Translations under genes and position numbers: made by a program
Source of the DNA: Chrysochromulina tobinii
Lineage: Eukaryota > Haptophyta > Prymnesiales > Chrysochromulinaceae
Assembly (NCBI GenBank): GCA_001275005.1
Contig: JWZX01003337.1
Coordinates: 1-27,294, forward strand
Direction of reading: 5' to 3'
DNA length: 27,294 bases
Notes under the pieces: generated by a model
The model's database searches: none
What the model saw: the letters and a program-made list of their open reading frames with translations, nothing else
What the model was told of the DNA's origin: nothing
Shown here: positions 8,423-17,032 of the stretch, in pieces
Numbering within the stretch: the stretch's first letter is position 1
Layout: every line of letters begins with the position of its first letter

Positions 8423-9610
8423 TTCCGTCGGGCTGTCGGGGTTCGGGCCACAGGGGATCAAGTGTGAACAAAACCATTGGCTGTGAACTGTGCTGGAAAT
8501 ACTCGGCGCCTACTCGGGCTATGGCACTCAGGATTAGGTGTTGAGGAGGGACGTAATCTCACGGGTTAGACGAGAGCTCTTCGTGTGAACGGATAAGAAA
8601 GGATTCGTGTGCCGGTACAGAGAGAGAAAGTCGGCTAATGATTGCAAATTGGTTTGCGGGACCTTTGCGCAACTAATAGACCGGTCGAGAGGGGTTTTGT
8701 GGAAAGCAAATCCAGGAGTTTGGACCTGGATCGAATACAATGTACTATTAACTATACGCCACCGACCGGGAATCCGTATGTAAATCCGAAATCCGCCAAG
8801 CGCGGAACGATCCACAAATCGATATGGAAAACGTTGGTAGTTTCCAATTCGAATTCCATGGTGCGGCAACCATGTGCGGTTGTGCTTGTGGCGCGAGACG
8901 GCTTTACCGCAACTCCCCCGGTCTCATGTCTGCAACACTTGAGAGAGGACACAGGGATCTCTTGTCCGTGCGCCGCGCCGGCAACCAGGCACGACGGCAC
9001 GAGGAAGAGCGGAACGCGGTAGGGACCCTACAGTGCCTAGACGCGCCCAGGCCCGCCCACCGATCGAGTGCCGGTTTCGCGTTGTCTACACTTGTCATGC
9101 ATCGAGCCGTAACCGCCGCTGCTCACTGTGAAGCGACGTGCTCGTGACACCTTGCCACCGCCGAAGCACGATGGCCGCGCACCTCGCGAGCCAACGGCTG
9201 CTCAGTGCTCAGGACGGCGTCTCGGTCAGGCCCGTCGGTCTCGAGACGCCCGCCACACCCCACCTGGCATGTGCATGTGCATGCTGCTCCCGCCATGCAT
9301 GGCTGCTCGCGGCCCGTGCCCAAATGCGCCGGGCTCGCTCTTCCCCACATACCGGTAGGCCATGGCGGCTGGCTTGCCGTCCTCTCCCGTCCCTCGCCTG
9401 CCCACGTACACGCGCTGCTCTCTCGCCCTCTCGAGCTAGCGCACCCTGCAGCCCCCTGCAACCCTCTCGAGCTGGCGCACCCTGCAACCCTCTGCAACCC
9501 TCTGCAACCCTCTCGGGCCTCAGCGCGCGCCGGCGTCCGGGCTGCTATCGCACGCTGCGTCCTCGCGCTGCTATCGCACGCTGCTGCCGCACGCTGCTAC
9601 CGTGTGCCTC
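8423..9610. other. Intergenic region between pseudouridine synthase and NDC80
   Basis: About 1.2 kb with no supported gene: promoter side of the synthase (-) and 3' flank of NDC80 (-). The part at 8540-8870 is less GC-rich than the surrounding coding DNA. It holds an ATACCGGTA core at 9348-9356, a 36-bp tandem repeat at 9431-9516, and imperfect GCTATCGCACGCTGC repeats at about 9541-9596. Open frames across it look like random or repeat-derived sequence. Confidence 0.55.
9431..9516. repeat. 36-bp tandem repeat with nested 10-bp units
   Basis: TCGAGCTAGCGCACCCTGCA begins at 9431 and a near-identical copy (TCGAGCTGGCGCACCCTGCA) begins at 9467. The second copy runs into the decamer CTGCAACCCT repeated about three times. 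It is non-coding, downstream of NDC80. Confidence 0.8.
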
Positions 9611-12025
9611 TCACGCGAGGTCGATGGCGTCATTGGCCAGTAACGGCCTGAGGGCCTGGTCGCACTCGTCGATGTGCTCACGCAGCATGGCCAACTGCCT
9701 CTCGACGAATTCCTTGTGGTCCATGACCATGTCGAGCGCGTCGCCTACCTGCTCGACCATCAGCTTCTTTGCGCGGCTCGCCTCCGCCTCGAAGTCCGCG
9801 AGCTCCTTCTCGGCCGCCGCCAGCTGTGCCTTAGAGGCGTCGACAGTCTGACCAGCGCGCCCGCGCTCTGCCGCAATGCGCTCCTCGAGCGACTCCGTCT
9901 CCGCCTTGCGCTTCGACATCTCGGCCGCGTGCTCGGCGGAGGCGATCTCGCGCTGATGGCCCTCGCGCTCGAGCGTCGCCTTGAGCACCTGATGAGGGAC
10001 GCAATTCGACGCGCTCAGATCGCGTTCAGATCGCGCTCAGATTGCAATCAAGCGTAATCAAGTCGAGCGTCGCCGTGATCACCTCGAGCTGCTCGACGAA
10101 TGTGACGACCAGATCGCAATCAGATCACAATCAGATCGCAATCAGATCGCAATCAAGCGCAATCATCACCTCGAGCTGCTCGACGAATGTGACGGCCTCC
10201 TCTTCGCGCCGCGCCTGCAGCGCCTCGGCCTCGATAAGCTCGTCTTGGAGGGCATGCAGCTCGCGCCCGATCGCCGCGCGCGCCTCACGCACCGCAGGCG
10301 CGACCACCGCCGAAGGGTCGATCGAGAGCAGCGAGTCGGGCCTCGTCTCGAGCAGCTCACGGCGCAGCGAGAGCTCATACGTGCGCCCGTGCGCGCGCGC
10401 TGCTGTGGGCGGCGCGAGCCCGAGCCGCACCGAGCCCGCGTTGAGCTTGTTCACCTTCTCCTCGAGCCGCTCGAGCCGCCTCTGCTCTTCCCGCGCCTCC
10501 TCGCGCACCTGCCGAGCAGAGACCATTAGCGACCATTTGTGGCATGTACAGTCGCTCATTGTCACTCATTGTCACTCATTTCACTCATTGTCACTCATTT
10601 CACTCATTGTCACTCATTGTCACTCATTGTCACTCACGGTCAATCACTGCGAACCACTGCCAATCACGTCCAATGAGTGTCCATCGGTCCCCCAGCACGC
10701 ACCTGGCGGGCGAGCGCCTCCTTGGTCGCACTGAGTCCCGATAGCTCGGCCTCGAGCGCCGCGCGCTCGCGCTCCATATTCTCGACATCGGCGGGCGTCA
10801 GGTCCTGGGCCGCCACCTTTTCGCGCAGCACGTTGACCTCGGTGCGCGTCTGCTGCAGCGTGGCGGCGTGGCGCGCGGTCTCCTGCTGCACATCCGAGAG
10901 CTCTCGCTCGTACCTGATGAGGGAGGCACTCAGAGGTGTCATCAGAGGCACTCAGAGTTATCATCAGAGGCGTCCTCAGAGGCAATCAGAGGCAATCAGA
11001 GGCAATCAGAGGCGTCCTCAGAGGTGTCCTCAGAGGCAATCAGGCAGCGACCAAGAGGCACTCCTCGCTCCCCCGTGGCGGCCGCGTACTTGTCGATCGC
11101 CTCCTGGAGCTTGTGCGCGTGCCCTGAGTGCTTGGCGTAATCGGCTGCGAGCTCCGCCTGCTTCGTCTGGGCGGCGACGAGAACCGACTTCTCGGGCTGG
11201 AGGCTCTCGGCCTCCGCGTGCAGCCGCGCGTGCTCCGCCGTCAGGTTGCGCACGTCCTGCTCGATGGACGCGTTCTTCGCGTCGAATGTGAGCCGCATCT
11301 GCTCGTCGAGCGGCGACATGTCGTCCACGCCTTCGAGGAAGAGCTTGTAACCGCGCGCGAGGTAGTCCAGGTACATCTTGAAGTTGGCAGCGTCCTCGTC
11401 GACCTCGGCATCGAAGTCGTCGCCCGCCTCCTGGCTCGCGCCGCTGCATCTGGTCCTGGTACGCGCAGTTGTCGACGAGCCACGTCAGCGCCCCGAGCAG
11501 CTTCGGCCAGTCGTGCGGCACGATGTTGTTGCGCAGCGCGTGCTTGGGCAGCTGGAAGGGGTAGCCGAGCTCCTTGAAGATGCGCGGCAGCTCGTCATCG
11601 AGCGGCGTGGGCACCTCGAAGCTCGGCCCGAAGACGCGCTTCAGCAGGAACGTCACCATGAAGACGAACTCGCGCATGCTCGGGCCCGTCTGCAGCGTCG
11701 CTGGCGAGATTTGTTTGTCGTAGCCGTGCTCGACGAAATACTCGATGAGCTTGTGCTTCGCACCGTCCTTCCAGCGCTGGGTTTCGAGCTGCCGCGGATC
11801 CTTTTGCACGCCGCCCGCGCCGGGCGCCGTGCTTTGTCGGGGGCCTGCCGTGCTCGGCCTCCCGCCCAGCCCCGACGGGCCTGGCAAGCTCGGCCGCCCG
11901 AGCAGGTCGGCGCCGCCGGCCATGCTCATCCGGCTCTTGACGGGCGCCAGTGAAGCGCGCGGCGCCTTCACGTTGGCTGATGCTGTGCTGGTGGGCGCGA
12001 GGGATTGACGCGCACTGGGCGGCAT
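9611..12025 (-). CDS. NDC80: Kinetochore protein NDC80 (HEC1), four exons
   Basis: NDC80 binds microtubules at kinetochores as part of the NDC80-NUF2-SPC24-SPC25 complex. The exons inferred are 12025-11062, about 10906-10703, 10508-10170 and 9988-9611 (stop TGA). Residues 1-75 are a basic, Ser/Pro-rich tail. Residues 75-195 are the calponin-homology domain with DPRQL, LIEYFVEHGYD, FVFMVTFLLKRVFGP, LPRIFKELGYPFQL and HDWPKLLGALTWLVDNC, a close match to HEC1. The rest is coiled coil (for example DLTPADVENMERERAALEAE). The summed length gives about 627 residues, near the human 642. Exon 1 contains an apparent one-base frameshift near 11425-11465: the frame before it has the CH domain and the frame after it has DDFDAEVDEDAANFKMYLDYL. 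A sequence error, true disruption or tiny intron could explain it. The introns are described separately. It is divergent from NAA40. Confidence 0.9.
9989..10169 (-). repeat. NDC80 intron 3: repeat-filled, contains a copy of the exon junction
   Basis: The donor is CTCGAG|GTGATG at 10170/10169 and the acceptor CCCTCATCAG|GTGCTC at 9989/9988 (181 nt, phase 0). Most of it is an 11-bp repeat, on the gene strand TGATTGCGATC. In the middle (10063-10109) is a copy of the joined exon ends: its left part matches the end of exon 4 (offset 88 nt) and its right part matches the start of exon 5 (17 of 20 bases, offset 94 nt). Confidence 0.75.
10509..10702 (-). repeat. NDC80 intron 2: TGAGTGACAA decamer repeats
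   Basis: The donor is CGCCAG|GTGCGTGC and the acceptor TCGGCAG|GTGCGCGA (194 nt, phase 0). About eight units of gene-strand TGAGTGACAA, some shortened, occupy 10556-10640 and grade into variant units to about 10680. The donor and acceptor sites share about 12 of 14 bases (GCYCGSCAGGTGCG), as expected of duplicated AG|GT ends. Confidence 0.75.
10907..11061 (-). repeat. NDC80 intron 1: TGATTGCCTC decamer repeats
   Basis: The likely donor is CGAGGA|GTGCCT (11062/11061). The acceptor is either TACGAG|CGAGAG (in frame, exon from 10906) or the CCTCATCAG|GTACGA just before it. The body is about twelve 10-bp units on the gene strand (TGATTGCCTC, TGAGGACGCC, TGAGTGCCTC and similar). GAGCGAG occurs at both exon edges. 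The acceptor choice is not settled. Confidence 0.6.
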
Positions 12026-12434
12026 AGGAGAGGCGGGTGGCTTGAGCGCGATTTTCTCAGGTTTTGTGATGACTCGGTCATTAGTGCGCCACGCGGCGGG
12101 ATCTCGTCGGGTTCCGGGTCGGGTCTTGTGGTAAGGTTGTATGCGGTGCTCTTCGTAGCCGTCGTCCCGTTTTGACAGCCTTTAAACAATACACGTACAA
12201 TGAAAAGGAGCGCAGAATGACTTGCGGGTTGCGTGCGGGCGAAGCAACATAACGAAGCAACAGTACGAAACAACAGACGTATCGCCTCACCCCCCCCATT
12301 CGATGGTGATCGAATGTTTCGGTTCAAAATCCGAGCACAATCTGAAGCCCCCATCCACTTTCCGTCCAGCCGTCGGCCTTTTCGGAGACTCGACCGGATC
12401 TTATTACCGTCTCGTCCATTCAATCGCCCGCTTC
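12026..12434. promoter_or_regulatory. Divergent promoter region between NDC80 and NAA40
   Basis: 409 bases separating the NDC80 ATG (12025, -) and the NAA40 ATG (12435, +); both promoters should lie here. The middle (about 12160-12300) is less GC-rich and includes a CCCCCCCATTCGATGG run at 12291-12306. No TATA box stands out. Confidence 0.5.
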
Positions 12435-13689
12435 ATGACCGCCACCCCGCCAACGGACGCTCTGTCGGCGCGCAAGGGCAAGGTCAAGAAGCAGCAGCGT
12501 GCGGAGGCCCTGCGCAAGGAAAAGGAGCGCGTTTCGCGTCTGCGTGAGGCTGCGCACAAGCGTGATCTCCTCGATGAGTACCCTGCCTTCAAGCGCTTTG
12601 ACCGGCAGGGACTGGAGGTGACGCTCGAGTCCGCGCACGGCGCCGAGTTGTCCGAGGCAGATACGGACGCGTGCATCGCCCTCCAGCGCCAGAACATCGC
12701 GCAGCTCTCGCAGACCGAGACGTGGAATGAGGACACCGCCCGCAGCGCACTCGGGCATCCAGAGTCGCGCATGCTCCTCCTGCGCGGGACGGTGCTGCCA
12801 GGCGCAGTGTCAGCCAGCACGAGCACGCCAATGTCGGCTCTCGACGAGTGGGTCGTCGTGCCATCCGCATCCGAGCCGGAGTACGAGACGCCACCGCCGA
12901 CGGCACCACGATCACAGCCGACGGTCCTCGGGTACCTGCACCTGCAGTTCTGCATCGGCGACAACGCCAACCCGACGGCGCAGCCGCTTCTCTGCGTCCT
13001 CAACATGCAGCTCGCACAACCGGTGATGGGCAAAGGGCTGGGCAAGTTTGCGCTCCAGTTCGTCGAGCTGATCGCGCGTCGCAACGGCCTCGAGCTAGTG
13101 AGCTAGTGATGACCACTGATGACCACTGATGACCTCTGATGACCTCTAATGACCTCTGATGACCTCGAGCTAGTGAGCTAGTGATGACCGCTGATGACCA
13201 CTGATGACCACTGATGAGATCGAGATCGAGCTAGTGAGCGCCCGTGATGACCGCTGATGACCACTGATTTTCACTGATGGCACATGATCGAGCTTGATTG
13301 CGGCGGATGGCCTCGAGCACTTAGCGCCGTACTGAGCTCCACCATCGCGGTTTCGTCACGCGCCGTACTGAGCGCAACCATCACGCCCTCGTCACGCGAT
13401 CGGCGCGCAGGTGATGCTCTACATCAAGGACGGCGCAGTGAGGACGATGTCGCTCACGCACGCCCATTCCAAGTGCGCAACCTCGCCTGCGACGGCGCTT
13501 GCCAAGGCGCTCGCCCACCGCAACCACGACGGCCAGCGCAACGGCAGCGCGCTCCGGCCAGACTCTACCGGCACGGCGTCCCAGGGCGCCGTGATGGGCG
13601 AGGACGACGACGACGATCCTTTCGAGCTCGTCGATGCCCCAGAGGCCGTGATGTTGGGTGGCCGGGTGCCGATCGTAGCCGTGCGCTGA
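12435..13689 (+). CDS. NAA40: N-alpha-acetyltransferase 40 (NatD, histone H4/H2A N-terminal acetyltransferase), two exons
   Basis: NatD acetylates the N-termini of histones H4 and H2A. Exon 1 is 12435-13097 (221 residues); exon 2 is 13411-13689 (92 residues, stop at 13687). A basic N-terminus (KGKVKKQQRAEALRKEKERV) precedes EYPAFKRFDRQGLEVTLES (48-66), which matches the NAA40-specific segment (human FPVFKKYDRNGLNVSIE), then LQRQNIAQLS, then GYLHLQF and the acetyl-CoA-binding loop VMGKGLGKFALQ (197-208, Q/RxxGxG/A type). A low-complexity insert sits at about 120-163. The splice joins NGLEL to VMLYI, as expected of NAA40 (KKVMLTV). After VML the sequence no longer resembles the family: the expected final GNAT helix and strand (FY/FF region) are not recognisable, so the C-terminus may be diverged, mis-spliced in my model or broken. 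Confidence 0.8.
13098..13410 (+). repeat. NAA40 intron with TGATGACC decamers and repeated donor segment
   Basis: 313 nt, donor GAGCTA|GTGAGC, acceptor GCGCGCAG|GTGATG, phase 0. It is filled with 10-bp units TGATGACCAC / TGATGACCTC (about 13108-13275). The exon end plus donor (TCGAGCTAGTGAGC) recurs at about 13165 and 13226, and a diverged copy (CTCGAGCACTTAGC) lies near 13312. A 36-bp tandem repeat (13324-13395, starting GCGCCGTACTGAGC) fills the 3' part. Confidence 0.8.
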
Positions 13690-14600
13690 GGCGCGGCGCG
13701 GTGGCGGGTGCGGAAAGTGGCGCGCGCTTGTCCGCTGCCTCGATGGTGGCCCTTCGACGCCACCGTCGAGACCGGCCTGGCCGTCCATCCCGCTTCCTAA
13801 CCTGCGCCGCTCAACTGCCGACTCGCCCCCGCCACCTCCGCGGATTCTGCTGCCGCTGCAGCAGCCTTCGCCACCGCCCCCTCTTTGCCACAGCCTGGGT
13901 GCCGCCGAGACCCACCAAAAACAGAGCCCACCGACAAGCTCCTTCATTAGGCCGCTCCCTCCCTATTAACGAGGTTGCACCTCCGCCGTGCACAGCCCCT
14001 TTGAGACGCGCCCCTAGGCGCCGTCGCCTTTATTAACGAGGTTGCTCCTCCGCCGTACAACCCCTTTGAGACGCGCCCCTAGGCGCCGTCGCCTTTATTA
14101 ACGAGGTTGCACCTCCGCCGTGCACAGCCCCTTTGAGACGCGCCCCTAGGCGCCGTCGCCTGAACGTCATAACATGCCGTCTTCCTCGAGCGCCCACCAC
14201 GGCGCGGAATGTGGGATTCCTTTGAGGCTCGTATGGATGGTGAAGGGAAACGGCACTGGGGTCTGGGCCCTTGGGCCGCGCGCCCACCACGGCGCGCCCA
14301 CCACGGCGCGCCCACGGATCGGCCCCAATCGAAGTGCACACGCGTCAACGTGGTCCGATGTTCACTTTTTTGCAGCTGCTGCTTCGTGCTTGGATGCTGT
14401 GGCGCGAATAAAGCCACGGCCGATCGTGTGGCTTGCCCCCGCGCCCTCTCGCTGATCGCATGCGTGGTGCTGCAGTGTGTGGGGCCGCATCGCTGGGGCG
14501 CATCGTGCTCTCCGTACGGTACATACGCAGTAGGACTTGGTAAATACGAATAGATCAGTACAGGAAAAACACGTGTTGAAGTTGTCTAGCGGATTACGAG
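13690..14600. other. Intergenic region between NAA40 and ubiquilin
   Basis: About 0.9 kb with no supported gene. It contains a three-copy 65-67-bp minisatellite (13964-14161), repeated CGCCCACCACGGCGCG blocks (about 14190, 14281, 14293), and a less GC-rich stretch before the ubiquilin gene (14510-14590) that may be its promoter. Confidence 0.55.
13964..14161. repeat. Three-copy 65-67-bp minisatellite
   Basis: TATTAACGAGGTTGC begins at 13964, 14031 and 14096. Each copy continues through CCCCTTTGAGACGCGCCCCT and GGCGCCGTCGCC. The first and third copies are closest; the second has small changes (GCTCCTCC, GTACAA). Confidence 0.9.
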
Positions 14601-16349
14601 TTGCACCAGCTTCGCATCTTGTTGATCGACGTCGATGCCGCACGTGATCATGTACGCCCGTTCCACATCACAATCTACCTTCGGCCCGCAACCAATTGCA
14701 CACTCACAGGCGCCGCGCGCTCGACCATCACGCCACGCAGCAAGGTGAGTGGCAGCACACTGATGGATACGGATCTGGACGGCAGCTTCACTGTCCTCGA
14801 TCTCAAGGCGCTCGTCTCCGACATGACTGAGATGCCGGTGGACGAGATGCGCGTGCTGCACAAGGGCCGTGCGTTGCACGACGACGACACCCTCGACGCG
14901 TGCGGTGCGTCTGCCGCCCTCGCAAACCTTCTTGTATCCCTCTTCCCACCAACAAACTGACAAAAGTTGCATGGCGCAATCTCCCGGACTGTGGCAGGCG
15001 TGCGCGACGGCGCGCAGCTGTACGTCGCGCAGCACTCGGGTACATCGCCCGACTCCGCCAACCTGCCTGCGAGTGCGATGGTGCCGCAACCCGGCGCGGG
15101 CCCACCGCCCGATCCGATGGCGGCCATGCTGAACAGCCCGATGATGCAAGGGGTGCTTGATAATCCGGAGCTGCTTCGCTCGATCATGCTCGCGAACCCG
15201 CAGCTGCGCCAGGTGATGAACGACAACCCGGAGCTCGCGCACGTGCTCAACGATCCGCAGGTGCTTCGTCAATCGCTCGAGGCAGCGCGCAACCCGCAGC
15301 TCATGCGCGAGCAGATGCGCAACACCGACCGCGCGATGTCGAACATCGAGGCGCTGCCTGGGGGTCACAATATGCTTCGTCAGATGTACTCACGCGTGCA
15401 GGCGCCTCTGTACGAGGCCGCGAGCTCCTCGATGAGTGGCGACAGCGGTGGCGGCAGTGGCGCGTCCATGCGCAGCAGCACCGCGCCACCGACCGCGCCC
15501 AACACGGCGCCATTGCCGAACCCGTGGGGGCCGCCCGCGACGGCGCTGCAGCCACCCGGCTTCGGTGGTTACGGCGGTGGCATGGGTGGCGGCATGGGCG
15601 GCGGCATGGGCAGTGGCATGGGCGGCGGGTTGGGTGGTGGCATGGGCGGCGGGTTGGGCGGCATGGGTGGCGTCTTCGGTGGCAGTCCGTTTGGCGGCGC
15701 TGGGATGGGCGCAGCGAGCGCGACGAGCTCACGCAGGGCTGCCAGTGGCGCTGGAGCGGCCGGTCGCAGCGCGCCTGGTGCCCAAAACGGCGCCACCGCC
15801 CAGCACGGCGGTCGCAGCGCGCCTGGTGCCTTCTCAAACCCAACTGTCGTCGCTGCGATGCTGGGCAACATACAGCCCCGCCCACCCGCCGCTGCCTCCG
15901 CCGCCGCCGCTGCCTCCGCCGCTGCGGTAGCGGGCGCAGTGGGCGCCGAGTCGTCTGAGGCGCGCATCCGAGCGCAGCAGGCGGCGCTTCGCGCGCGCCT
16001 CGCCGGCAGCGCCACCACCACCGCCGCCACCGCCGCCAACACCACCGCCGCCACCGCCGCCACCGCCACCACCACCACCGCCGCCACCGCCACCACCACC
16101 ACCACCTCCATGGCAGTATCTCCAGAGGGCGCGAGCGCCGTGCCGAGCGCCGTGCCAGCACCACCGCTGCAGCCGCCCCCCGCCGCGCCCGCCACGGCGC
16201 CACGGCCGCCAGAGCTGTATGCCGCACAGCTGAGCCTGATGGCAGAGATGGGCTTTGCGGACGCGGACGCCAACCTACGCGCCCTCGTTGAGTCCGGCGG
16301 CAACCTGGACGCGGCGATCCAAAAGCTGATGGACCAGGGCCTGGCCTGA
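14601..16349 (+). CDS. UBQLN: Ubiquilin / Dsk2-type proteasome shuttle (UBL-STI1-UBA)
   Basis: Ubiquilins carry ubiquitinated proteins to the proteasome, the UBL docking on the proteasome and the UBA on ubiquitin. A UBL is encoded up to 14904 (STLMDTDLDGSFTVLDLKAL, then VLHKGRALHDDDTL). A 93-nt GT-AG intron (14905-14997) joins DACG to VRDGAQLYVA, completing the last UBL strand. Exon 2 (14998-16349) has the ubiquilin STI1 block (LLRSIMLANPQLRQVMNDNP, LARNPQLMREQMRN-like, ALPGGHNMLRQMYSRVQAPL), a Gly/Met-rich tract, an Ala/Thr-rich tract and a C-terminal UBA (LMAEMGFADADANLRALVES...AIQKLMDQG). The 5' end is uncertain. The frame is open from 14601 without an ATG until 14763, which would cut off the first UBL strand, so a 5' exon is likely; ATG 14635 with an intron ending at CTCACAG (14709) is one candidate. 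Confidence 0.88.
15560..15700 (+). repeat. Gly/Met-rich coding repeat in ubiquilin
   Basis: GGCATGGGCGGC-type units encode repeated GGMGGG / GGLGGGM between the STI1 and UBA regions. Similar flexible Gly/Met linkers occur in some ubiquilins. A second simple tract, ACCGCC-type triplets at about 16010-16110, encodes an Ala/Thr run. Confidence 0.8.
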
Positions 16350-17032
16350 CGACACATCGACAAGTGGGGCGGCAACCATGGGATCAGCCACTAACGCGCA
16401 TGCCACTCACGACTCAGGCACGGGCCCAGATGCACTGAGGATGGGCCGCTGCAGAGATTCTGTACATGTATATATCTGATGTATCCTATGCTGCCGTGCG
16501 CGTGCGGCGGTGTCGCTCTCGGCGTGACTCCTGCAATGCTGCAAATAACACACCACCGATCCCGGGCGCCGGGGACCAGAAAGTTTGTGACGCAGAAGTA
16601 TTAGTATAAACGAGAGACGAGACCGGACCGGCAGTCAGCACTCGACCGAACTGCAAACTCGCGCCGCGCGCGGTACTGGAACACCGCCTGTGCTTTCCCG
16701 TTTCCCGGACGAGCGCTCCCTGGTACCGGGCGCGCCGTGGTGCGCGTGGAAATCAAGCCGGGAGATCCCGGGATCAACATGATGCATCGATGGGATGGTT
16801 GATCGATGGCCGGGACACTCCGAGAGTGACCTCCAAAGCGTGCAGTCTGCAGAGAGAAATTGATTTACATATTTGGGCAGCGGCGCCGTCCTTTGAGACG
16901 GAGTTCGGTGAGCGGGTGACTTGACTTGCCTTGCCTAGCCTTGCCTTGACTAATTGCGTCCCTGGAAGTGTGGAAGCCCCTCGTCGGAGTTCGGAGAAGT
17001 CACGTCGCCTGCCGTCCACTCCTGTTGCCCAC
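16350..17032. other. Intergenic region between ubiquilin and NOP53
   Basis: 683 bases with no supported gene: 3' flank of ubiquilin and promoter of NOP53. It holds a short AT-rich patch TGTACATGTATATATCTGAT (16462-16481), AGTATTAGTATAAACGAG (16597-16614, a possible TATA-like stretch), and a run of CCTTG units at 16920-16950 (CTTGCCTTGCCTAGCCTTGC) just before the ATG. Confidence 0.5.

Noticed and set aside
8423-8477. N-terminal extension of the pseudouridine synthase to 8461
   Set aside because: The codon at 8461 is TTG, and the first in-frame ATG is at 8422; an ATG at 8477 is in a different frame.
10540-10680. CRISPR-like array
   Set aside because: Units are contiguous 10-bp repeats without spacers, inside a GT-AG intron of a eukaryotic gene.
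11030-11425. Continuation of the first NDC80 frame past the CH domain
   Set aside because: The translation turns Arg/Gly-rich with no coiled-coil pattern, while the +1 frame has a typical NDC80 coiled coil, so a frameshift was preferred.
14165-14330. Repeated CGCCCACCACGGCGCG as a mobile-element end
   Set aside because: No transposase, target-site duplication or inverted termini were found nearby; it looks like simple local duplication.
15301-16227. Arg/Trp-rich minus-strand frame opposite ubiquilin
   Set aside because: It is the complement of Gly/Met and Ala/Thr tracts in ubiquilin, which has clear STI1 and UBA domains on the plus strand.
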